This document shows positions 32,449-40,973 of a stretch of DNA of 64,000 bases, piece after piece. Source of the stretch: Dyella_B nitratireducens (lineage in GTDB: Bacteria > Pseudomonadota > Gammaproteobacteria > Xanthomonadales > Rhodanobacteraceae); contig NZ_CP064032.1 in the NCBI RefSeq assembly GCF_049532905.1, positions 2,108,001-2,172,000 on the forward strand. The letters run 5' to 3'. A program made the translations under genes and the position numbers. The stretch's first letter is position 1; every line of letters begins with the position of its first letter. The notes beneath the pieces were generated by a model. The model searched no databases and was not told the origin of the DNA. It saw nothing but the letters and a program-made list of their open reading frames with translations.

Positions 32449-34710
32449 ATGAAGACGCTTTTGCACCGGGCCATTACTCGCGGGCTCGTTTACGGCACAT
32501 TCGCCGCGCTTTCGCTATCACCCGTCGCAGCATTTTCGCAAACCACTACGCAAGCTTCTTACACTTGGGACAATGTAAGAATCGTTGCCGGTGGTTATGT
32601 CGACGGACTTATCGCGCACCCCAAGCAGCGGGGATTGTTCTACGCACGCACGGACGTAGGCGGCGCTTACCGCTATAACGAGACGACCCATCGATGGGTG
32701 CCGCTCAACGATTGGGTGCCATCTTCCGATTCGCAATGGATGGGTGTCGAAAGCATCGCCGTCGATCCAAGCAGGCCGAACATGCTTTACATGGTGGCGG
32801 GCTTGTACACGCAATCGTGGGGTGCCAACGGCGCGGTGCTGGTGTCATCCGATTACGGTGCACACTTTACGTCGCACCCGCTCAACTTCCGTGTCGGCGG
32901 CAACGATGATGGCCGCAACGTCGGTGAACGTTTGCAGGTGGACCCAAACAAGGGTTCGGTCCTGTTCTACGGCACTTTCAATGATGCGGGCCAGGCCAGC
33001 ACCAATGGCTTGTGGACCAGCACCGATAGCGGCGGCACCTGGAGCAAGGTGAGCGGTTTCAGTGCGCTGTCCAGCGATGGCAGCGGTGCCGGCGTGACCT
33101 TTATCGCGTTCGACAAGCCTTCTGGCAGAAAGGGCGCGGCGACCAAGACCCTTTTTGCCGGTGTCTCGACCAGCACGGCAGCATCGTCGCTGTACAAGAG
33201 CACCGACGGCGGCATGAGTTGGGCACCCGTTGCCGGCGGCCCAGCCGCAGGCATGCTGCCGCAGCGCGGCCTGATCGGGCCGGATGGCAATCTGTACGTT
33301 ACCTACGGCAATGCCATCGGCCCCAACAGCATGACGGCCGGCCAGGTATGGAAATACAACATTGCCGGGAACACGTGGGAAAACGTTACGCCGCCTGACA
33401 AATACAACTATCCATCCGGCTTCAGCGGTTTGTCAGTCGACCCGGAAAAGCCTGGCACCGTAGTGGTGATGACCATGGACCACTGGTGGCCGAGCGACAC
33501 CATGTATCGCACCACCAACGGCGGCACGAGCTGGACGGATGTGGGCGCCAGTGCCGTGCGCAATGCCAGCATGTCGCCGTGGCTGGTCCAGTCGGGTGAG
33601 ACGCAGGCGCCGTTCGGCAACTGGGGCGAAGTGGCGATCGATCCCTTTGATTCGACGCATGCCATGTATGGCACCGGCATCTCGCTGTGGAGCACGTCCG
33701 ACCTGACCGCTGCCGATGCCGGCAACGCCACGCATTGGAGCGTCGACGCCAGCGGCATCGAAGAAACGGCCGTGCAAGCGCTGATTTCGCCCACGGCTGG
33801 CGCGCCGTTGATCAGCGGCCTCGGTGACGTTTGCGGCTTCGTGCACACGCATCTCAGCATCGCACCCAGCGCGCAGGTGACCAACCCGACCTGCAGCACC
33901 GGCACCGGGCTGGATTTTGCGAAGAGCGCACCGTTGACCATCGTGCGCGTTGGTTACGGCAGCGGCGTGTTCGGCTCCATTTCCAGCGACGGCGGCAACA
34001 CCTGGACGGCGTTTGCCAACCAGGGCGGCTCCAGCAATGGCGCCGGCACGGTGGCCATCTCCGCTGACGGCGGCACCATCGTGTGGGCACCGTCGGATGT
34101 CGCACCGGTAGCATCCACCGATCACGGCACCACCTGGAAAACCTTGACCTATCCTTCCAGCAGCGGCACGGCAAACTTGCCGACCGGCATGCAAGTCGTG
34201 TCAGACGGCGCCAACGCCAATCTGTTTTACGGATGGAATCAGGGCACGGGCACGTTCTTCAGCAGCTCCGACAAAGGTGTGACGTGGTATGCATCGGCAA
34301 CGTCCGGGTTGCCTGTCGTACCGTCGTGGGAGAAGAGCCAGGCAGTGACGGTCACCGGCGTGCAAGGCGACATATGGCTTGCCACACCGAATGGCCTGTA
34401 TCGCAGCCAGAGTTCGGGATGGAGCTGGAATCAAGTCGACGCGTCCACGGTGACGGCGGCAACCTCGGTCGGCTTCGGCAAGGCCGCGGTTGGCAAGTCC
34501 TACCCGACTGTGTTCCTGGCTGGAACGGTGAATGGCGTGACAGGTTTGTTCCGCTCCATCGATGCCGGCACGACGTGGGTGCAGATCAACGACGCCGAGC
34601 ATCAGTGGGGTGGCGTGTCGTTGGTGGTGGGTGATCCGAGGACGTTTGGCACCGTGTATCTCGGGACCAATGGGGCGCGTGGGGTTATTTATGGCAGGTC
34701 GCGGAACTAA
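32449..34710 (+). CDS. Secreted GH74 xyloglucanase
   Basis: The protein has 753 residues. The start at MKTLLHRAITRG follows a GGAGGGG site, with a signal peptide ending AAFSQ. The mature protein opens YTWDNVRIVAGGYVDGLIAHP and FYARTDVGGAYRYN (Asp69, first catalytic acid). The second catalytic site is Asp460 in GLGDVCGFVH. Many Asp-box turns (STDSGGTWSKV, SSDGGNTWTAF, STDHGTTWKTL, SIDAGTTWVQI) mark the twin seven-bladed propellers of GH74. These enzymes cut the xyloglucan backbone. Length fits a single-module enzyme with no carbohydrate-binding domain. The flanking GH39 and GH51 genes suggest side-chain removal by partners. Confidence 0.95.
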   Translation: MKTLLHRAITRGLVYGTFAALSLSPVAAFSQTTTQASYTWDNVRIVAGGYVDGLIAHPKQRGLFYARTDVGGAYRYNETTHRWVPLNDWVPSSDSQWMGVESIAVDPSRPNMLYMVAGLYTQSWGANGAVLVSSDYGAHFTSHPLNFRVGGNDDGRNVGERLQVDPNKGSVLFYGTFNDAGQASTNGLWTSTDSGGTWSKVSGFSALSSDGSGAGVTFIAFDKPSGRKGAATKTLFAGVSTSTAASSLYKSTDGGMSWAPVAGGPAAGMLPQRGLIGPDGNLYVTYGNAIGPNSMTAGQVWKYNIAGNTWENVTPPDKYNYPSGFSGLSVDPEKPGTVVVMTMDHWWPSDTMYRTTNGGTSWTDVGASAVRNASMSPWLVQSGETQAPFGNWGEVAIDPFDSTHAMYGTGISLWSTSDLTAADAGNATHWSVDASGIEETAVQALISPTAGAPLISGLGDVCGFVHTHLSIAPSAQVTNPTCSTGTGLDFAKSAPLTIVRVGYGSGVFGSISSDGGNTWTAFANQGGSSNGAGTVAISADGGTIVWAPSDVAPVASTDHGTTWKTLTYPSSSGTANLPTGMQVVSDGANANLFYGWNQGTGTFFSSSDKGVTWYASATSGLPVVPSWEKSQAVTVTGVQGDIWLATPNGLYRSQSSGWSWNQVDASTVTAATSVGFGKAAVGKSYPTVFLAGTVNGVTGLFRSIDAGTTWVQINDAEHQWGGVSLVVGDPRTFGTVYLGTNGARGVIYGRSRN

Positions 34711-34765
34711 GTGGAGCTGATAGCCACCGACGCCCTCTCCCTTCCGGGGAGAGGGCTGGGCTTTC

Positions 34766-34839
34766 GTAGGTTGGGGTGCAAACCCCAACATTGCCATGTC
34801 AATCACGATCACGATGTTGGGGTTTGCACCCCAACCTAC
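34766..34839. repeat. Paired GTAGGTTGGGG palindrome, copy 5
   Basis: Intact head-to-head pair between the convergent GH74 and GH51 genes, where it could serve as a bidirectional transcript end. Confidence 0.92.
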
Positions 34840-34858
34840 ACTTTCGGCAAGCTGAGAA

Positions 34859-36415
34859 TCACCGAATATCCAACACCACCACCGACTTCGACGGCAGCGC
34901 AACCGTCAACACTCCATCGCCAAACTTCGCACCATCAAACACCTTCGGCTCCACCACATGCGGCTGGTCAAACGTATTGATCGAGGTCATCGCCGGCGCC
35001 GTAAGCACCCTGCCCTGCACACTCGTCCCTTTAATCCCGGACAACCGCACACGAACCGTATCCGCCTGATGCGGATCGAGATTCACCAAGGCCACGTGCA
35101 CAACACCCGATGCATCACGCCCCGCCGTGGCATGCACGCCCGGTACTGACGCGTTGCCATAGCGATACACCGGCCCCTGCACGTCCACCGGCAGATACGT
35201 AGCGCCCTGGAACACCTTGTACATGTCGAACACGTCATACGTCGGCGTCAGCACCATCTTCGACTTGTCAGTCAGAATCATCGCCTGCAGCACGTTGACC
35301 ATCTGCGCAATATTCGCCATGCGCACGCGATCGGCATGCGCATGAAAGATATCCAGCGTGATGGCAGCCGAAACGGCATCGCGCAAACTGTTCTGCTGAT
35401 AAAGCGCCGGATCGTTGGAACCGGGTTCCTGATCCATCCAGTTGCCCCATTCATCCACCACCAGCGCCACGCGTTTCTTCGGATCGTATTTATCCATCAC
35501 GGCGCTGTGCTTGGCGATCAGCTCATCCATGTGCATCGCGCCCTGCAGCGTGGACATCCATTCCGCCTCATCGAAATGCGTCGCCGAGCCCTTGTGCGTC
35601 CATTCGCCGGTGGGAATGGTGTAGTAATGCAAGCTGATGCCGTCGATCTGGCTGCCGGCGATCGACATCACCTTATCCGTCCAACCCACGTCATCGGCGT
35701 TGGCGCCGCTGGCAATTCTTTCGATTGGCGTATCGTTCGGTGAATGTAAAAAGGTGGCGTACTGGCGATACACATCCGCATAAAATTCCGGCCGCATCGA
35801 ACCGCCACAGCCCCACATCTCGTTGCCGATGCCTACATAATCAATCTTCCACGGCTTGTCGCGGCCATTTGCCCGTCGCTCCTGAGCGAGACTCGTATGG
35901 CCATCCGCCGTGATGTATTCGATCCACTGACTCATCTCGCGCGGCGAGCCCGTACCAACGTTGATGCTGAGGTAGGTCTTGGCGCCGATCAGCTCGGCAA
36001 AATCCATGAACTCGTGCGTACCAAACTGGTTGCTCTCCTCACCGCCCCAGGAGGCATTCAAACGCGCCGGCCGCTTATCGCGCGGACCGATGCCATCACG
36101 CCAATCATATTGATCGGCAAAACAGCCACCCGGCCAGCGGATCACCGGCACCTTGATCGCCTTCAACGCCTCGACCACATCCTTGCGATAGCCATGGATG
36201 TTGGGAATGGAGGAATTTTCCCCAACCCAGATGCCACCGTAGATGCCACGCCCAAGCATCTCGGCGAACTGGCCATAGATCTCGCGATGGATGATCGGCC
36301 CGGGCCGGTCCCCGTGCACGGTGACGTCAGCCTCCGTGCCCGCATGATTTTGGCTTGATACGAACAACAACATGGCGACCAGACCGCTCTGCCACATCCG
36401 GATACCTGCCTTCAT
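34859..36415 (-). CDS. Secreted GH51 alpha-L-arabinofuranosidase
   Basis: The protein has 518 residues. The start is MKAGIRMWQSGLVAML, with GGGGAGGAGCG upstream, and the signal peptide ends near NHAGT. GH51 signatures are IYGQFAEMLGRGIYGGIW near residue 46, RWPGGCFADQYDW near residue 93, VGIGNEMWGCGG (acid/base Glu199) and VVDEWGNWMDQ (nucleophile Glu322). The C-terminal beta-sandwich closes the protein. It removes arabinose side chains from arabinoxylan or arabinan. The secreted form here matches an extracellular or periplasmic role with the neighbouring GH39 and GH74. No transporter or regulator gene lies in the block. Confidence 0.95.
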   Translation of the reverse strand: MKAGIRMWQSGLVAMLLFVSSQNHAGTEADVTVHGDRPGPIIHREIYGQFAEMLGRGIYGGIWVGENSSIPNIHGYRKDVVEALKAIKVPVIRWPGGCFADQYDWRDGIGPRDKRPARLNASWGGEESNQFGTHEFMDFAELIGAKTYLSINVGTGSPREMSQWIEYITADGHTSLAQERRANGRDKPWKIDYVGIGNEMWGCGGSMRPEFYADVYRQYATFLHSPNDTPIERIASGANADDVGWTDKVMSIAGSQIDGISLHYYTIPTGEWTHKGSATHFDEAEWMSTLQGAMHMDELIAKHSAVMDKYDPKKRVALVVDEWGNWMDQEPGSNDPALYQQNSLRDAVSAAITLDIFHAHADRVRMANIAQMVNVLQAMILTDKSKMVLTPTYDVFDMYKVFQGATYLPVDVQGPVYRYGNASVPGVHATAGRDASGVVHVALVNLDPHQADTVRVRLSGIKGTSVQGRVLTAPAMTSINTFDQPHVVEPKVFDGAKFGDGVLTVALPSKSVVVLDIR

Positions 36416-36547
36416 GACGCTCCTCCCCGTGCATGTCATATGCAGTAAGGCAGGGACTCCAGCAAAAAACAACTAATGATTTCCAGGGAGGAGCGTTTAC
36501 GATTTTGATCAGCGCACTTAGCCCGACGCGTTATGGCACGTCCCCGA

Positions 36548-38359
36548 CTACGCCCGCTTTTTCACCGCCTTGCCGGTTTTTCCTCTATGCGAAGCGCTAC
36601 CGGTCGTGTGGGCAGCATGACCATGCTGAAGCATACGTGCAGTAGCTGTGCCAGGCGTGGCAGAACGAAATTCGCCGAACCAGAACGCCAGTTCACGTTG
36701 GTGCGCAGCTTCGAAATACGCATCCTGCCACGAAGGATCACTCTGCAATCCGCCCCATTTACTCGCTTTAGGCGAGCCGCTCTTAGCCTTTGCAGCCGTT
36801 GCACTGACGTGATGTTGCTGGCGGAATTTGTAGTGATCGAATACACCCATGATGTTGACCGCGTATTCCTGCGCCAAACCTGGTGCGTTCTCGATGATCA
36901 ACAGGTTGTCGTCATTTTCCTGACTGGCTTTCGGTCCCATATTGTGCGAACCGGTCATCACCACTGGATGCGAGCCAAAGGGATCGACCACGACAACTTT
37001 GGAGTGGATCATCACCATGGGCCCTGGCGGATCTTTGTCGAACCATGGGCTGAGATATTGATTGATATTGGTGGGCAAGGTGGCTTCCGGATCCGCATCA
37101 ATCTTGTCGCCATGCTCATGCAGGGTGAGAAGAGGGGCCTTCTTGCCGCCAGGATCTTGGTTCACCACTCCGTGGATATAAAGGTTGTCCTGATTCAACG
37201 CCAGGATGTCGTTGAGCAAGGTGCCTTTCTTTCCAGGATTGAAGAACAGGAACAACACGCCTTGCCTGGCGCCTTGAATCAAACGACGCGCATCGGCCAA
37301 GTCGACAAGCTTCTCGCACGGCACGTTCCACGCCGTCGTTGGCGCCTTGCTCGCTCCCACCGTGGCATGCGCTGGTGTGCTGCCCTGCTGAGCCAACGAA
37401 GGCGGATAAGCATTCTTCGCCTGCACCAATGCCTGCCAGCGTGCCAGATAGGCATTCGCCAGTTCCGGACTTTCCACCAGGATGCCGTTGTTCACCTGCG
37501 TGCACAGGCCGGTCACCGTCCAGTTGGTGCTGCCCGTCCACACGCGCACCGGCTGCTGATGCTTATCGCAGAACACCACGAATTTGTTGTGTGCAAAATG
37601 CGGACTGGTGACTAGACGATCATAGACGGCAATCTTTTTGGAAGACTTTAGATCCTTTCGAACTTTCGCGTTCTCGTCCGTGATCTTTTTCTTCGTGTTA
37701 TAAGCGCCGGAGCCGAGCAGCAGATGGCCACGCTTGCCAAACGCTTCCAGCCCATCGATAAGCTCGACATCGTTCAATTCATACAACGCAGCGTAGATGG
37801 TTTCACCGTTCGCATTCGATTCCTTCAGCAAGCCCGTCAACGCCGAAAGCAGCACACCACCCAATTCCTCGCGCACAGGATTACCGGGCTTTTCAATATC
37901 CTGGGGTTTTCCATGCGTAATAGCCTGCCCCGTCCGCGCCATGTACTGCGCAGGCACAATCCCGCGATTGAAATACGCCTTGAAACCATCCGTCTTACCA
38001 GTACCGACTTCGACCGCATCACACCAGTCACTGGCCACACCATCCTTCAAGGCATTCGGCTTGCCGATCTTCGCCACCACCCGATACTGCACCTTGCCCG
38101 CCCCAGCCGCGGTGTAATCACTCCATATCATCCGTTGGATCGGCCACACGTCACTGGATTTGTGCTCCCCCGGCGCCGCCTGCGGATCACCCTGAAATCC
38201 AATGCGATTCTCGATCACAACGTCGTTACCGCCACCGGCGGAGCGGCGATGAAGTGCAAAGCCCAGGCAACCGGCAATGGGCTTGTCGACACGCCAGACA
38301 ACAGTACTGCTGTCGGCATTGGCATAGGCCCTGATCTGGATACTCATGGAATTCCCCAT
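36548..38359 (-). CDS. Phospholipase D-like protein with two HKD-type sites
   Basis: The protein has 603 residues, starting at 38359 with AAGGAGG four bases upstream; an ATG four codons in is the alternative. The first site is FAHNKFVVFCDK followed by VWTGSTNWT. The second is MIHSKVVVVDPFG followed by VMTGSHNMGP, the two halves of a PLD active site. The N-terminal 130 residues are beta-rich (IRAYANADSSTVVWRVDK), and the C-terminus is Lys/Arg-rich. There is no signal peptide. The gene is divergent from tssA, so it could be a type VI effector, or a nuclease or phosphatidyltransferase unrelated to secretion. No immunity-like gene is next to it. Confidence 0.8.
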   Translation of the reverse strand: MGNSMSIQIRAYANADSSTVVWRVDKPIAGCLGFALHRRSAGGGNDVVIENRIGFQGDPQAAPGEHKSSDVWPIQRMIWSDYTAAGAGKVQYRVVAKIGKPNALKDGVASDWCDAVEVGTGKTDGFKAYFNRGIVPAQYMARTGQAITHGKPQDIEKPGNPVREELGGVLLSALTGLLKESNANGETIYAALYELNDVELIDGLEAFGKRGHLLLGSGAYNTKKKITDENAKVRKDLKSSKKIAVYDRLVTSPHFAHNKFVVFCDKHQQPVRVWTGSTNWTVTGLCTQVNNGILVESPELANAYLARWQALVQAKNAYPPSLAQQGSTPAHATVGASKAPTTAWNVPCEKLVDLADARRLIQGARQGVLFLFFNPGKKGTLLNDILALNQDNLYIHGVVNQDPGGKKAPLLTLHEHGDKIDADPEATLPTNINQYLSPWFDKDPPGPMVMIHSKVVVVDPFGSHPVVMTGSHNMGPKASQENDDNLLIIENAPGLAQEYAVNIMGVFDHYKFRQQHHVSATAAKAKSGSPKASKWGGLQSDPSWQDAYFEAAHQRELAFWFGEFRSATPGTATARMLQHGHAAHTTGSASHRGKTGKAVKKRA

Positions 38360-38691
38360 AACCCCTCCTTAGTTGATTGAACGATGGACTGCTTTACCCG
38401 CCGCATGGGCGGCCCGCTTGCATCGGGGCAACGATGTGCACGCATCCCTGCGCGGTGACGACGTATTTATGCAAGGAAGCGAAAGCCCAAAAATCATGCA
38501 ACGCCACTGTTACATCGACTTTGCGGGACTAACGTCCTTGGCGGTCTCGTTCATGCGTGCTTGCGGAAATGGCGCCGTAGAGGTTGCGCTGCAGCCACAC
38601 CCGAGAACATCGTCTTTCTCCCTCAAAAGACGCATTCACGCACCGCCAATTGCGGTACGATTTCCACCACCTCAAGGACCGCCACGCACCT
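38360..38691. other. Divergent intergenic region between the PLD-like gene and tssA
   Basis: 332 bp with no paired palindrome. It includes the AAGGAGG site of the PLD-like gene. The region before tssA has no strong Shine-Dalgarno site. I see no supported ORF. Frames overlapping it on the plus strand merge into tssA and lack a better start. Confidence 0.5.
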
Positions 38692-39741
38692 ATGACCAGC
38701 CCTGCCCTGGAGTCGCTGTTGTCTCCCCTCGATGGTGAATCGCCCACGGGAGAAAACCTTGAATATGACCCTGATTTCATGGCCCTGGAGCGGCTGGCTG
38801 CGCCCAAGGCGGAGCGGGGTATTGGCGAAGAGGTGATCGCGGCCGAGGAGCCTGACTGGGACAAGGTGTCCAGCCAGGCGGAGGCGCTGCTGGGACGTTC
38901 GAAGGATCTGCGCGTGGCGGTGCATTTGACTACCGCCTGGATGCGCACCGCCGGCCTGCCCGGCTGGGCCGCCGGCCTGCAGTTGATCCGCAGCCTGCTG
39001 GAGCAGTTCTGGGAGGGAGTGCATCCTCAGTTGGATGCGGAGGACGACAACGACCCTACCGCGCGCGTCAACGCCGTGGCGACGCTTGCCGACCTGCAAG
39101 GCATGCTGCGCTTTTTCCGCAATACGCCGTTCGTGCAGTCGCCCCGGCTGGGGCGGTTCACGCTGCGCGATCTGCGCATTGCCAACGGCACGTTGAAGCT
39201 TGCTGCAAGCGAAGGGGAAGAAGACGGCGCCGAGACCCCTGGCCTGACCCAGATCGAAGCCTGTTGCATGGATTGCCCGGAGGAACAGCTGGCCGAAAAC
39301 GTGGCTGCAATCGGCGTGGCACTCGACCACGTCAAGGCGATCGATGCGATTTTCAACGAACACATCGGCACAGCCGGGCCGGAACTGAAACCGCTGCTCA
39401 GCGATATTTATGAAGTAAAGAAGTTTCTGGAGCCGCAGTTGGCCAAACGCCAACCGCAATCGGTTGAGGCGAGCGGTGAAGCAGAGGGCGACGCGGGTTC
39501 AACCGCGTCACCGGGTTCTGCACCGCAGGCACATAGCGGTCGTATCGAAAGCCCGCAGGATGTGATTCGCCGGCTGGATGATATCTGCGACTACTACGCG
39601 CGATGCGAACCTTCCAGCCCCATCCCGTTGTTGTTGCGTCGCGCACAGCGGCTGGTGGGGTTGAGTTTTGTGGATTTGATGAAGGATCTGGCGCCGGGTG
39701 GGATGAGCGAGTTGCAGGTGATTTCCGGGGAGAGTGAATAG
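38692..39741 (+). CDS. tssA: Type VI secretion baseplate/cap protein TssA
   Basis: The 349-residue protein starts MTSPALESLLSPLDGESP. The N-terminal ImpA domain is clear: GENLEYDPDFMALERLAAPK, then PDWDKVSSQAEALLGRSKDLRVAV and FWEGVHPQLDAEDDNDPTAR, a motif conserved in TssA. The C-terminal third (RIESPQDVIRRLDDICDYYARCEPSSP ... LLLRRAQRLVG, motifs split here) is the helical assembly region. TssA caps and guides sheath assembly. It stands apart from the other type VI genes, separated from them by the two-partner adhesin operon on the opposite strand. This suggests an insertion or rearrangement of the locus. Confidence 0.93.
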   Translation: MTSPALESLLSPLDGESPTGENLEYDPDFMALERLAAPKAERGIGEEVIAAEEPDWDKVSSQAEALLGRSKDLRVAVHLTTAWMRTAGLPGWAAGLQLIRSLLEQFWEGVHPQLDAEDDNDPTARVNAVATLADLQGMLRFFRNTPFVQSPRLGRFTLRDLRIANGTLKLAASEGEEDGAETPGLTQIEACCMDCPEEQLAENVAAIGVALDHVKAIDAIFNEHIGTAGPELKPLLSDIYEVKKFLEPQLAKRQPQSVEASGEAEGDAGSTASPGSAPQAHSGRIESPQDVIRRLDDICDYYARCEPSSPIPLLLRRAQRLVGLSFVDLMKDLAPGGMSELQVISGESE

Positions 39742-39755
39742 CCCCTCACACCTGG

Positions 39756-39827
39756 GTGGGTTGGAGTGAAAACCCCAACATCGCCACGCCTGTCTTTGCG
39801 CCATGTTGGGGTTTTCACCCCAACCGA
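39756..39827. repeat. Paired GTAGGTTGGGG palindrome, copy 6
   Basis: Slightly diverged arms (GTGGGTTGGAGTG left, CACCCCAACCGAC right), lying between the convergent tssA and adhesin-accessory genes. Confidence 0.85.
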
Positions 39828-39855
39828 CGAACTACTTCCAGGGAATGTATGAGCC

Positions 39856-40956
39856 CTAGTACACACCCTTGCATACATTCGCCGCGGACCGTACAAACAC
39901 CGTCCGCGTGGACGGGCTCCAGCTCAACGTGAATCCTGCCGGCAATCCCATCGTGATATCTGCTGCGGCCGTCTGCTCTACCGGCCCGACGGAAGCGCTG
40001 TTGCCATCACCAAATGTCACCTTGGCGCTGATCGCATAACGCGACGGATCGGGGCACGCTGCAACGTCCACCTGGCGTGATGAGGTGGCACCGTAAGCCG
40101 TGATGTCCGGCAAGCTACCGGAACTCGGTATGCTTTGACCACTGCCGCATGTCGTGGTCAAGTTGTAGCTGACCGAGACACGCATGGATGCTGTGACTTG
40201 CAAGGCTGTCGTGGCTTCCGGTTGCGCGGAGCAGCCCATCAAAAAGGCCTTGTGCTTGGGTACGACATGCAGCACCAAGGCACCGGGCTTGCTCCCTGCT
40301 CCGTCCGGAAACTTCAGCTCGATACGCGTAGGCAGCACACCGGTGATAACCGGTTGCGCATCGAGCAGCTTGCCCTTCTCATCGGTCGCCGTGATCTGCG
40401 GATCGACACATTGCGGATCCGACAGATTGGTGCCGACCAAAGCCAACGCCACGGGCGTTGTGCCTGGATGCAGTGCAAATACCGGACGGTTGTCAATCGT
40501 CTCCACACTGTTGATCACCGGCGTTGCTTTCGATGAACTCGACGTTTTGCCCAGCTTGTCGATGGTGGTGGCCAAGGCATCCGTCAACGCTTTCGCGTCA
40601 CTGCCGGGACAACTCGGTGCAGCATCGAGGTAAGCACGCGTACGCTGGACGGCAGCGTCGCCGCGCAATACCGCTGCACGCCGGCTATCGTCCATGATGT
40701 CAGCCGGCTGGCTCGCCTTGTCGCCCAATGTTTTGCGCAGAGCATCGGCCATCTCGCCCAACTGCGTACTCACCGCGGCAAGTCGATCGTCATGCGTGTT
40801 GCTTGCGCGCGTAGCCACGTCTTGCTTGGCGGTGTTGAGGCGGGCGATTACCGCTTCGCCGGTCAGGCGTGGCGCAATTTGCGCCAACGCCTGATTTGCC
40901 ACACCGGCCAATAGCAAGCTGCAACATAGCGAAACGACCCGGCGTGCGCTGCGCAT
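39856..40956 (-). CDS. Secreted six-cysteine accessory protein of the TpsA operon
   Basis: I do not recognise a family. The 366-residue protein starts at MRSARRVVSLCCSLL with GAGAGGAGAG upstream, and the signal peptide ends near ALAQI. Residues 30-140 are helical and charged. The rest is beta-rich with Ig-like strands (HPGTTPVALALVGTNLSDP, LKFPDGAGSKPGALVLHVVP). Six cysteines occur in the mature protein (SCPG, QCVD, GCSA, TCGS, ACPD, VCKG), enough for three disulfides. It begins 17 bp after the tpsA stop, so it is co-expressed with the adhesin. It may assist display, folding or anchoring of TpsA, or be an extracellular partner. The longer frame reaching 41313 runs into tpsA and is rejected. 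Confidence 0.65.
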   Translation of the reverse strand: MRSARRVVSLCCSLLLAGVANQALAQIAPRLTGEAVIARLNTAKQDVATRASNTHDDRLAAVSTQLGEMADALRKTLGDKASQPADIMDDSRRAAVLRGDAAVQRTRAYLDAAPSCPGSDAKALTDALATTIDKLGKTSSSSKATPVINSVETIDNRPVFALHPGTTPVALALVGTNLSDPQCVDPQITATDEKGKLLDAQPVITGVLPTRIELKFPDGAGSKPGALVLHVVPKHKAFLMGCSAQPEATTALQVTASMRVSVSYNLTTTCGSGQSIPSSGSLPDITAYGATSSRQVDVAACPDPSRYAISAKVTFGDGNSASVGPVEQTAAADITMGLPAGFTLSWSPSTRTVFVRSAANVCKGVY

Positions 40957-40973
40957 CGACTCTCCTCTCTCGC

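Noticed and set aside
32033..32466. Small minus-strand frames in the GH39-GH74 gap
   Set aside because: No ribosome-binding site, no domain, and they occupy the expected promoter region of two divergent genes.
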